The notes under the pieces were generated by a model. It was not told the DNA's origin. It made no database searches and saw only the letters and a program-made list of their open reading frames with translations. A program made the position numbers and the translations under genes. 17,572 nucleotides of DNA from Hymenopellis radicata (lineage: Eukaryota > Basidiomycota > Agaricomycetes > Agaricales > Physalacriaceae): NCBI GenBank assembly GCA_015501595.1, contig JADNRX010000939.1:1-17572 (forward strand). The letters are read 5' to 3'. Below are positions 1 through 7,061 of the stretch, in pieces; position 1 is the stretch's first letter; each line of letters begins with the position of its first letter.

Positions 1-541
1 TCAGACTCGGACGGGTCAGGCTGCTTCTTCTTTCCACGACCACCAGAGGCCTTTTTGCCTCCGCGTGAGCTCGAACGTGGACGCTTGGTAGGAGGCTTGG
101 AAGACTTCCCGACAGTTTCGGCACGCTTGCGCTTGGGGAGATCGCTGAGTGAGGGGGACGAGACGGAACGACGAGGATGACGGGGAGGCATTTCTGTCGT
201 GTTGAAAATGGGTGAACAAAGCGACTATAAGTATGATTAGAGTGAGTCGACTAAAGTAGAAAAATAGACCAACTTACCAGGTTAAGCACCGAAAGAGCGC
301 TATCGATGGCCAGGCAGAAGGATACAGCGGCCTGGAGAGATATTACTGGATGATAAGAAGGAAATGAAATCGATTTACCAATGATTGAGACCGAGTATTC
401 GTCTCCTGCGCCACAGAGACCGAATGACACACTAGTGGGGAGAAAAACCATTGAAATCAGAATGAAACAGGTAAGAATGACCCACCAAATCTCGGCGGCG
501 CAATAAAATGCCACTATCGATGACCTGGGCGGTCTATGCAT
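1..541 (-). CDS. Partial gene: membrane-segment exon spliced to a very basic exon, runs off left edge
   Basis: I do not recognise this gene. The surest part is 224 to 1: from ATG at 191 it reads MPPRHPRRSVSSPSLSDLPK and continues with K/R/P/S-rich sequence (PKRKR, PPTKRPR, RGKKKQ), so nuclear-localisation-like or DNA-binding-like, open to the window edge. Upstream lies a good 53-nt intron (277 to 225): donor GTAAGT, branch CTAAT at 240-236, acceptor TATAG. Removing it joins an open exon (from ATG 541) to the basic exon in frame, with the intron falling between codons. That exon encodes a hydrophobic stretch (about residues 9-33, with WWVILTCFILISMVFL) and a second weaker one (about 66-88). 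Two starts are therefore possible, 541 (membrane protein with basic tail) or 191 (basic protein with a 5' UTR intron). The splice sites are seen; coding of the upstream exon is inferred. Confidence 0.45.
225..277 (-). other. Spliceosomal intron (53 nt)
   Basis: On the minus strand it reads CTG|GTAAGTTGG, then the branch motif CTAAT ten bases before CTTATAG|TCGC. Length, donor, branch and acceptor all fit a basidiomycete intron, and the flanking open frames join in phase. Confidence 0.6.
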
Positions 542-560
542 TCCCCATTCGAAGGCCCGC

Positions 561-826
561 TGACAATCGCCAGCGAGGAGAAACTGGCAATCGCCAATCT
601 CTGGTGAGCCGGGCACCCGAAATCCATCGATAAGTGTCGTCCTCAGCACCTAGCGGCTGGTCCACCGCACTTCACCATCCATGTTCGCTGCTGGCAATCG
701 CCTAACAGCGGAGAAATGGCAATCGCCATATTCCCATAAGGTCGCGGTCCGAGGTCGACAAGGCACTCCAGTTGGAGCAGACGATGTTGCTGGCAATCGC
801 CAGAGCAACGAGACTGGCAATCGCCA
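561..826. repeat. Cluster 1 of a 12-bp near-palindrome, three pairs
   Basis: Six copies of TGGCAATCGCCA or one-base variants start at 561 (TGACAATCGCCA), 585, 692 (ending CCT), 717, 791 and 815. They fall in pairs with start-to-start spacing 24, 25 and 24 bp, with purine-rich spacers such as GAGCAACGAGAC and AACAGCGGAGAAA. On the minus strand, the direction of the gene at 1-541, the motif reads TGGCGATTGCCA. Only the A/C at positions 4 and 7 breaks perfect symmetry. In translation it gives GDCQ, GNRQ, WRLP/WQSP or AIA depending on frame, so apparent ORFs here are by-products. Confidence 0.8.
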
Positions 827-1040
827 TGTCCAAGGAGGGAGTCGGTGGTGGGAAGGAAGACGAGGGCGCTTACGAGGCCCAAACAAGTGACTGGAGTCAC
901 GTGATGTGACCTGTAGCTGAAGCGGCGGGGACACTCAGAGTGGCCTCAAAGGTGGTATCGGAGCGAGATTCACACCAAGGAAGATCAGGATAAGTAGAAT
1001 ACAATTGTTATCATTTCGAGTCAAATTACTGATTTGTTAC
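827..1040. other. Unassigned sequence between motif cluster and tandem array
   Basis: About 215 bases with no convincing gene. The right part (from about 950) loosely resembles the 159-bp units that follow and may be a very degraded unit. Confidence 0.3.
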
Positions 1041-2124
1041 GGAATTGTATATAGATAAATGTAAGTAATGATATCGTAGTGGGCGGGACATCGGGGCTGG
1101 AGGGCGGGAAACCCCAAATGACAGCAGAGTCTTCGAGCGAGCATATTGAAGGCTTTAATGACTAAACTGTACGAATATTCATTGTGGAATTACTGAGATA
1201 TGTATAAATTGGAGAAACTTACCTTGGAGATCGGTTAATGGTCGGGATGTCGGCGCCGGCGGGCGGGATACCCCAAACGAGAGCGGAGTCTTCAAGCGAG
1301 CGTATTGAAGGCATTAATGACAAAACTGCACGGTTATTCATTGTGAAATTAGCGAGATATGTATAAATTGGAGAAACTTATCTTGGAGATCGGTTAATGG
1401 TCGGGATGTCGGTGCCGGCGGGTTGGACACCTCAAACGACAGCGGAGTCTTCGAGCGAGCGTATTGAAGGCATTAATGACAAAACTGTACGGTTATTCAT
1501 TGTGAAAATACCGCGATATGGATAAATTAGAGAAACTTACCTTTGAGGAAAGGCAAGATCAGTTAGTAGTCGGGATGTCGGGGAAGAAGGGCGGGACCAC
1601 CCAGATGATGGCAGAGTCTTCGAGAGACTGTCTTGAAGGTTCGAACGCTAAGGACAACAGGTCAGTACGGTAGGAAATGAGAGAGATATGTATAAATTGG
1701 AGAAACTTACCTTAGAGATCGGTCAGTGGTCGGGACATCGGCATTGGAGGGCGGGATACCTCAAATGACAGCGGCGTCCTCAGAAGACTATCTTGAAGGT
1801 TCGAACGACAAAACTGCACAGTTATTCATTGTTAAATAACTGAGATATGGATAAATTAGAGAAACTTACCTTAGAGATCGGTCAGTGGCCGGGGCGTCGG
1901 CGGCGGAGGGCGGGACCACCCAAATGACGGTACAGTATTCGAGTGTACCTATCCACAGTTCGTATGCTGCAGGGGATCAAGCAGGACGGTCAGAATTGAG
2001 GGATAGACCAAGCAATTTATCGAACGCACCCAAATGTAAGTTCAAGATCAGGTAGCGACGGCGGGGGCGGCGGTTGTGGGTGGGCTTGCCCAAACGACAG
2101 CGGTGTCGTCAGGAGTATGTAGTA
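1041..2124 (-). repeat. 159-bp tandem array with embedded splice signals
   Basis: Matching points (start of the segment gagatatgtataaatt or its variants) fall at 1195, 1354, 1513, 1683, 1842 and about 1998. The pitch is exactly 159 bp except for 170 (an 11-bp insertion near 1550) and about 156. A degraded unit precedes (about 1041-1194), and a degraded exon-like segment at about 2047-2124 runs up to an inserted element. On the minus strand most units read AAG|GTAAGTTTCTCC, an intron-like stretch of about 56 nt, then TGCAG or TTAG, then an exon-like 103 nt. The donor is intact in units at 1217-1222 and those starting at 1513, 1683 and 1842, and lost (ATAAGT) in the unit starting at 1354. As 103 is not a multiple of 3 and stops occur in two frames of the unit, this is not a repeated protein domain. 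Confidence 0.75.
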
Positions 2125-2132
2125 GTCGTGCA
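2125..2132. repeat. Left 8-bp target-site duplication (GTCGTGCA)
   Basis: It matches GTCATGCA at 3308-3315 in seven of eight bases, directly outside the inverted repeats of the element at 2133-3307. Confidence 0.7.
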
Positions 2133-2640
2133 TAGAGTTTATAAGTCCGGTTGGGTCCGGTTGCGGCGCCCAAATTTGGAAGGACCAGCAACCGCAACCG
2201 GTTGCCCAACGCGACTTTTGGTGTCAACCGTGGACCGCAACCGGTCCTCGATAAGGACCGGTTGCAACCGCGGTCTTTCACCGGTCCACAACCGGTTGGG
2301 ACCACTAGTGGTCGCAACTGGTTGAAACTGGTTGAAACCGATACCCACCCCGTACGCGCAGCATCATTTATGCCCGTTGGTGGCCCCCGAGCAATTGCGC
2401 AGGGGCTACCCAATGTGCATAAGCCACGGGGGTGAGTGGTGGGTGGAGGGATGGTGATGATGGTGGAGGAGGAGGAGGTGAGTGGTGGTGGCGGTGGTAT
2501 TGTCGTGGTTGTCGTCGTCGTTGATCGTCATCCTCAACGCGTCCATCCTCGTGCACATCTCCTCCTCCTCTCACATCCGTCTCCGCCTCGCGTCCATCCT
2601 CGCATGCCTCTCCGCGTGCTGTTGTCATTGTCGTTACCGT

Positions 2641-2663
2641 GGAGACGACTTAAAGTCGTCTCC
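2641..2663. repeat. Perfect 23-nt hairpin inside the hAT-like element
   Basis: Arms GGAGACGACTT and AAGTCGTCTCC around a single A. The same hairpin recurs at 2826-2848 (10-bp arms, CAA loop), with shorter relatives at about 2855-2935 (GCCGACTT/AAGTCGGGC, CGACT/AGTCG). Confidence 0.8.
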
Positions 2664-2825
2664 TGGTATATCCACGCTGACTCAAAGTCAAGCGCGGCTC
2701 CTCCTCCTGCTCTTCCATATCCTCCTCCTCCTCCTCATCATCCTCCCGGTCTTGCTGTTCGTATGCTGCCAGTTTGCGGGGCTTACGCTGTTGGTATGCT
2801 GCCCATTGTGGGGCTTACGCATCCT

Positions 2826-2848
2826 GGAGACGACTCAAAGTCGTCTCC
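2826..2848. repeat. Second copy of the GGAGACGACT hairpin
   Basis: Ten-base perfect arms with a CAA loop. The truncated copy of the element keeps this hairpin with one mismatch at 7068-7090. Confidence 0.75.
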
Positions 2849-3307
2849 CATCGACGCCGACTCAGAGTCGGGCGCCAGCAGCGTCAACGCCGACTTAAAG
2901 TCGGGCGCGACTCGCGACGTTACCGACTTGCAGTCGAGCAACGTCGTGGTGGTGGGAGGAAGTGAGAGAGCCAACCCGATCAGACGCTTACGCGTACGTT
3001 CGGATCTCGGCCCAAGTCGCCAGATCTGATCATATATTCGCGAATGGCTCGTTTAGGCCACGCAAGGGCCCGTTTTAGCTCGTAAAAATTTGTAAATTCA
3101 TCTAAAATATATATGTACATTATCCGGTTGAAACCGGTCTCAACCGGTTGGGTGGCGGTCCTACAAAAAATAGCCAGACGTTCGGACTGTCAACCGCAAC
3201 CGGTTGCAACCGGCAACCGGTCCTTCTAAAACTGGTCCAAAATCGGTTGCGGTCCGGTTGGGTCCGTCGGTCCTACCCGGTCCTACCAACCGGACTTGTA
3301 AACTCTA

Positions 3308-3315
3308 GTCATGCA
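3308..3315. repeat. Right 8-bp target-site duplication (GTCATGCA)
   Basis: Partner of 2125-2132; one transition (A/G) separates the two copies. Confidence 0.7.
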
Positions 3316-3576
3316 TATGCTACAAGAGACCGAGCGGTACGGTCAGAAATGAGTGCGATACGGACAAATGAACAGACCTACCTCAGAGCAAGATGAAAAG
3401 TTAGACGACGGGCGCAGCGACGGCGGCCAGGAGCACCAAGATGGTAAAGGCAGTGATATAATGTATCTGGCAATCGCCAATGCGCGGTGAGCGTCCAGCA
3501 TGTCAGCGAGAGAGAGTCCCCGATGAGATCTATACAGATTTCGATTAGTAGCTAGATGATCAATAAAACTTACCAA
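3316..3576 (-). other. Spliced minus-strand exon and flanking introns, continuation of the 159-bp array
   Basis: On the minus strand an intron of 44 nt (3573 to 3530: GTAAGT, branch CTAAT, TATAG) leads to an exon of 148 nt (3529 to 3382). That exon ends GAG|GTAGGT, followed by a 62-nt intron (3381 to 3320; branch CTGAC, acceptor TTGTAG). The next exon begins at 3319 and is broken after 11 bases by the hAT-like element. The segment 3320-3400 aligns by eye with the 159-bp units. Two frames of the 148-nt exon stay open over most of its length, one containing MLDAHRALAIARYI, but no protein family is recognisable. Leader exon, non-coding RNA and decayed gene are all possible. Confidence 0.4.
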
Positions 3577-3742
3577 AAATTAATAGATCAGGGAGAGAGT
3601 CGCGAAGCATCGCTGAGCCAGCGGCGCAGGCCGCTGCGACCTCCCGCCCTGCCGACCAAAATCCAAGATGTTGAGTACGCCAGACGGACCAGGAAGGAAG
3701 AGCCAATGGCAATCACCATACGACGGCGGATGGCAATCGCCA
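3468..3742. repeat. Cluster 2 of the 12-bp near-palindrome
   Basis: A single copy TGGCAATCGCCA at 3468-3479, then a pair at 3707 (variant TGGCAATCACCA) and 3731, again exactly 24 bp apart with spacer TACGACGGCGGA. Orientation is the same as cluster 1. Confidence 0.75.
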
Positions 3743-3822
3743 GCCCGCTCAGCGCCGGATCCAGAAAGAGAGTGTGGTGATGGAGGTGGTAGAGGATGAG
3801 GCGCGATAGCGCAAAACCCTGT

Positions 3823-3862
3823 TTTGGGAAGGTGAGTCATCATAATGACTCACCTTCCCAAA
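3823..3862. repeat. Perfect 18-bp inverted repeat, 4-base loop
   Basis: Arm TTTGGGAAGGTGAGTCAT (3823-3840), loop cata, then the exact reverse complement 3845-3862. It is the first of three adjacent hairpins; each arm contains GGTGAGT, so a donor-like word appears on both strands. It lies between the minus-going and plus-going transcribed regions. Confidence 0.85.
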
Positions 3863-3884
3863 GTGACTTGGTCGATTTGGGCTT

Positions 3885-3914
3885 GAAGGTGAGTAATCGT
3901 CATTACTCATCTTC
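3885..3914. repeat. Second hairpin, variant of the first
   Basis: Arms GAAGGTGAGTAAT and ATTACTCATCTTC with one mismatch and a 4-base loop. It shares AAGGTGAGT with the hairpin at 3823-3862, suggesting duplication of a palindromic unit. Confidence 0.7.
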
Positions 3915-3928
3915 TGTGGCTGTGCTGG

Positions 3929-3950
3929 AATCGTCTAGATTCCAAGGCCA
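3929..3950. repeat. Third hairpin TGGAATC-GTCTA-GATTCCA
   Basis: Seven-base perfect arms around a 5-base loop, flanked more loosely by GTGGC (left) and GCCAC (right). Ends are approximate by a base or two. Confidence 0.55.
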
Positions 3951-4040
3951 CGGGTACCCCTCCTTCAGCAGAACGCCCAAGTGCCGTTTGCTACACACGG
4001 CGCCCAAATCCCGCCGTCGTCCTCAAGATCATCGACACTG

Positions 4041-4360
4041 GTGAGTGTTTTGTTTCCTCTCTCTTTCTTTCCCCTCTTTCCCTTTCTCTTGCGGCTTGGC
4101 GATTGCCATCCGCCGCTGCTTGGCGATTGCCATCAGCATTATTTTCATTGATGACCAGCAGGCCAGCAACGACGACGGCGCGATTGGAGGCGGTTTGGCG
4201 ATTGCCATCCGCTGCTGTCTTGGCGATTGCCAGCAGCGCTGCATGACGATTGTCAAGCGGATGGAACTTGTGTCGGCGGGGCACAGCGCCTGATGAGCGC
4301 CTCTTGCGCCTCTTCTCTATCAGTGGGAGGAGCCTGCCAGATCGCTAACCGGATTTTTAG
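4041..4360 (+). promoter_or_regulatory. Leader region of the downstream plus-strand gene, probable 5' UTR intron
   Basis: CTG|GTGAGT at 4041 is a good donor. A pyrimidine-rich tract (about 4050-4092) resembles fungal transcription-start regions. GCTAAC followed by GGATTTTTAG ending at 4360 is a strong branch and acceptor 12 bases before the start codon at 4373. If 4041 and 4360 pair, the intron is 320 nt, long for this genome, and contains cluster 3 of the near-palindrome. A nearer donor cannot be excluded. Confidence 0.4.
4097..4255. repeat. Cluster 3 of the 12-bp near-palindrome, inverted relative to clusters 1 and 2
   Basis: TGGCGATTGCCA at 4097, 4121, 4196 and 4221, then the variant TGACGATTGTCA at 4244. 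Start-to-start spacings are 24, 25 and 23. The variant changes both symmetrical positions (G to A and C to T), so the dyad is kept. As in clusters 1 and 2, the motif reads TGGCGATTGCCA in the direction of the nearest gene, here the plus-strand gene at 4373. Confidence 0.8.
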
Positions 4361-5552
4361 AGTCCAGTGAGCATGCCTGCACAGACAGTATGTATTTTTG
4401 AAGTCATTCAACTGCTGCGACTGCTAATTGCGCCACAGCCCCACCAGATTGCCTACCACAAGGACATCCTCGCTAATCCTGACTGGGTCACAGCGAAAAA
4501 AAATCCAGGCCAACGTACGTTTCATTCTTGTCAAGTTTACTCTATACTAATAACAATCAGCGTTTAGTATCCATGACGGGAAGTTTGGCGCCGTCCTGAT
4601 GGAGTCGCCCTTCATCGTCACGACGCCAAATGCTACATGGATTCCAAACCCTTCGCGCAGCCCGAATGAGATCCTGCAGCTTCGCGATGATTACTGGTAT
4701 GGGCCTGAGGATCCTCTGCTCTGGCCACAGGAAGATGTACCAGAAGCGCCTTGGCTCCCTTGTCTCCTGCGCAATTTTCCCAAAGATGGCTCCCTAGACA
4801 ATAAACTCGCTATTCTCTGGGATTCCCTGTCCCCTAGTCAGCAGTTCCACGAAGATGTCAGTTTTCGTCGCGGTTTTGGGTACGCCGCATCTTTGTTCGG
4901 ACAGGATCTGGAAGATTGCCTCTCCACTCTGAATTCTATGTTTGCTTCCTGCAATTATCCCCCAGAACGATGCAGGCCGTCCACCGCCACACCACGACCA
5001 TGTCGGTTCTCAGCCAGACTCTTTGACTGACGCCTCACTCCCTCGCTCGTTTCTCGGAGAGGATTTGCGCCTTTCAGCACCTCGCTCGACAGTGTGTAGC
5101 TCTGAAAACGTTTATGACGCTGCTCTTCCCCACTGGTGAAGGCATATTTTCCCACCTCCAGAAGATGCGTTTCTGTGGGAATTATGTAGGGTGTTTCACA
5201 TTCGACGTGGCGCTGGGAAATCGCCTCGTGCAATGCGGAATTCCCGTCTAGTTGCTTCGTGACTTGGAACTGGTGGGCCAGTTTCGGGTTGATACCCTGC
5301 TTCCCATCACGTACGCGAAAGACGTGCTCGTCACCTCACTCCCCAAGCCGCCAATTCCTCCTTTTTGGAAGGGTCCTAGACGGGGGCTGCAGAAAATTAC
5401 TGCCATCACTTCCGCAATTGAGCGCAATCAAGGCTCCTTTGCCAGTCCAGCTAATTATAGTCTCTCTGGTGCTGCTCGTCCCCAGGCAATTTTACCCGCT
5501 GCTTCCTCTTCTTCGCGCCCAACGGCCCGTCCTTCAACACGTGGCTCACCAA

Positions 5553-5603
5553 GTGAGTGGAATTGATTGAAGACCTCTTAATTTCTAATGTATTTCTTTA
5601 TAG
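5553..5603 (+). other. Spliceosomal intron (51 nt) of the hypothetical gene
   Basis: CCAA|GTGAGT, branch TTCTAATG, acceptor TTTATAG|CG. It joins two long open frames in phase. Confidence 0.75.
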
Positions 5604-6604
5604 CGAAGGTCATTGCGTATACGATGCACACATTGCTACCTGCAATGGTGTCTACTTGGCTCCACGTTGCGAATGTAATCGACGAGCAGGAGTACCTCCA
5701 GGACTGCATCAATAAACCCGCCGAGCGATACTTTGTCCCCCGCCCCGATCTCTTCACCAACGCTTCGCAGCCGAAAGTCGCCAGCTACATGGAAACCTGG
5801 CTTCGTTTGCGAGGAATCGTGCTGGGTTGTATGGGGGAGGGTGAACCGCAGGCTCTCTCCCACAGGGCATGGCAGCTTTGGCTGGATCGTGGAAAGTTAG
5901 AAATCGAGGTGACGCAGGGAGGGAAGACTGTGAAGAGGAAGAATAAGGAGAAAGACGAGGTGGATGTCTTGATTTCTGCAGCGAGGAAGCAAGGTCCAGT
6001 AGATTTGGCGCCTGAGGCGATGTGGAGGGACAGAAAGTTCGATTTCGATGGAATGCTTGGGCCGCACCATTCTCGCGAGATTCTGTGGGAGTTGAACGAG
6101 CTCGGATTCCGGTTTGAAATGTGCATGTTGGATTCCACCTTGACCACTCTCGCCTCCCACCACGAACATTACAATCGGATTCGGCGTTGTTTCCCCATCG
6201 GCCACGCGCCTCTCGAATTGGCCGACTTGGGACAGGCGAATCAAGGCCTGGCGCATTCTGACTGGTTTTCGCGCGCCCCGTTTGTCTATGCTCTTCGCCA
6301 TGTGATGCGGTTTTGGAAGAACGATGTCGTTCACGCGGCCAGATGGTTAACCGATGAGCAGTACTTCAAGATCGATGAGAAGCGGGGATTATCACCGGCC
6401 GATTTCGAAGACTTTGAGCACAAGGTCATCAAGATCTACATCTCTTCATTCCTCACAGTCTACGGCCGGACTCCCCGCATTCCGATGATTCTTTCGCACC
6501 AGCCGCACACTAAGTGGAAGCAGCCGGTTTACCACAGGATGGCAGTTGGGCCGAACGGAGTCTGGATGCCAGAACGCGAGTCGGACAGTTTGTACGATTA
6601 TTAG
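5604..6604 (+). CDS. Intact final exon of the hypothetical protein (C-terminal half)
   Basis: It is open from the acceptor TATAG|CG at 5604 to TAG at 6602-6604, 333 codons, entering in phase with the upstream exon (A|CG). The sequence is soluble, mixed-charge and W/H-rich, with a Lys/Glu-rich loop (VKRKNKEKDEVDVLISAARK, about residues 115-135 of the exon). The C-terminal block contains WKNDVVHAARWLTDEQYFKI and ISSFLTVYGRTPRIPMILSH. No catalytic motif, signal peptide or membrane segment is evident. An ATG at 5588 lies inside the intron, so a stand-alone product from it is unlikely. The function is unknown. Confidence 0.6.
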
Positions 6605-6754
6605 TTTTCTTGTAGTTACAGTTTGGACGCATTTTTTGCATATCGTATCAGCGCCATTGTACTTAGAATTGTATTTTTTTTATTGTATTGTCGGACTTTT
6701 TTTTTGTTGAGCAGTTTTTGAAGGGGTAGGGGACTTGGGACAATTAGGTTCCCC
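6605..6754 (+). other. 3' flank of the hypothetical gene
   Basis: T-rich sequence with runs at 6673-6680 and 6698-6705 typical of a fungal 3' UTR and downstream region. No gene is seen. Confidence 0.35.
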
Positions 6755-6850
6755 AATCTTAAGCGAGCGTAGCCAAGCTGCTACAAGGTCAGTCTACATT
6801 TGGTCTGACTTGGGATTTGGAGAGGGCTCCTGTTCGAGCCCCGGCCATGC
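6755..6850 (+). repeat. tRNA-like piece, probable SINE or tRNA pseudogene
   Basis: A-box-like TAGCCAAGCTG (6770-6780) and B-box-like GTTCGAGCCCC (6832-6842) are 62 bases apart start to start, as in Pol III internal promoters. Between them are GTCAG/CTGAC (6788-6809), like an anticodon stem with an oversized 12-nt loop, and GGAG/CTCC, like a long variable arm. The acceptor stem and T stem do not pair, so this is not a working tRNA. Confidence 0.45.
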
Positions 6851-6887
6851 CTCTCCTTGCGCAACATTTTTACTGGTAAAATTTCGC

Positions 6888-7055
6888 GAGTCCTTAGTGT
6901 ACTGACTCGCGTGAGTACTCACGCTCCCCTGGCTGATAATCAGACTCGCGACCAGACTCGTAACTACGTGACTCGCGAGTCACACGAGTCCGAACGCCGA
7001 CGTGCCCGAAGCGAGTCGAGTCACCGGATGACTCGGTGACTCGGTGACTCGTTGA
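6888..7055. repeat. GACTCG/CGAGTC-rich short-word cluster
   Basis: About a dozen GACTCG or CGAGTC words, including gactcgcgagtc and a tandem GGTGACTC run at 7034-7050. They read both ways, giving many small dyads. No flanking duplication was found, so the border and origin are unclear. It abuts the truncated hAT-like copy. Confidence 0.5.
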
Positions 7056-7061
7056 GGTCTC

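Larger units (their letters stand above)
2133..3307. mobile_element. Non-autonomous hAT-like DNA transposon (1,175 bp)
   Basis: The left end is TAGAGTTTATAAGTCCGGTT and the right end is its inverted repeat with one mismatch in the first 22 bases. The TAGAG terminus fits the YARNG ends of hAT elements, and the flanks carry an 8-bp duplication (7/8 match), the hAT size. Both subterminal regions (about 2147-2340 and 3121-3300) are packed with CAACCGGTTG-type words, which resemble clustered transposase-binding repeats. The interior holds GGT/TCC simple-sequence DNA (about 2428-2740) and several GACT-AGTC hairpins. No transposase is encoded; the open frames inside (for example 2436-3029) are low-complexity by-products. 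It has inserted into an exon-like segment of the 159-bp array. Confidence 0.75.
4373..6604 (+). pseudogene. Five-exon gene of unknown function with disrupted middle
   Basis: Exons 4373-4387, 4439-4514 and 4561 to about 4963 join in frame across introns 4388-4438 (GTATGT, branch CTAAT, CACAG) and 4515-4560 (GTACGT, branch TACTAATAAC, CAG). The protein starts MPAQTPHQIAYHKDILANPD and includes a W/P-rich part (DDYWYGPEDPLLWPQEDVP). Near 4958-4963 a run of five C marks a frame change: coding-like sequence continues one frame away, consistent with one lost base. In that frame TGA (5024-5026) and TAG (5249-5251) interrupt otherwise convincing sequence (LARFSERICAFQHLARQ, LFPTGEGIFSHLQKMRF). The frame then runs to 5552 and crosses intron 5553-5603 (GTGAGT, branch CTAAT, TATAG) into a 333-codon final exon. 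Total about 690 residues. I know no family for it. The clean introns and long final exon say it was, or in another haplotype still is, a real gene. A weak intron (GTAGGG to CTAG, 66 nt) could hide the TAG. Confidence 0.6.

Noticed and set aside
1041..2124. 159-bp units as repeated protein domains
   Set aside because: Although 159 is 53 codons, the donor word introduces TAA in the open frame and the exon-like 103 nt shifts frame each time.
2436..3029. 197-codon plus-strand frame as a gene
   Set aside because: It is made of GGT/TCC simple repeats and hairpins inside a non-coding transposon, with no domain-like sequence.
561..4255. The near-palindromes as a CRISPR-like array
   Set aside because: Repeats are 12 bp, clustered in pairs, with related spacers and in both orientations; the genome is eukaryotic. 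No array structure.
4045..4293. 82-codon frame with LAIAI repeats as a small gene
   Set aside because: The repeats are just the near-palindrome translated; the region reads better as a leader or intron of the gene at 4373.
5588..5603. ATG at 5588 as a separate gene start
   Set aside because: It lies between the branch point and acceptor of a strong intron whose splicing joins two frames in phase.
6755..6850. A working tRNA gene
   Set aside because: Acceptor and T stems do not pair and the anticodon loop is 12 nt.
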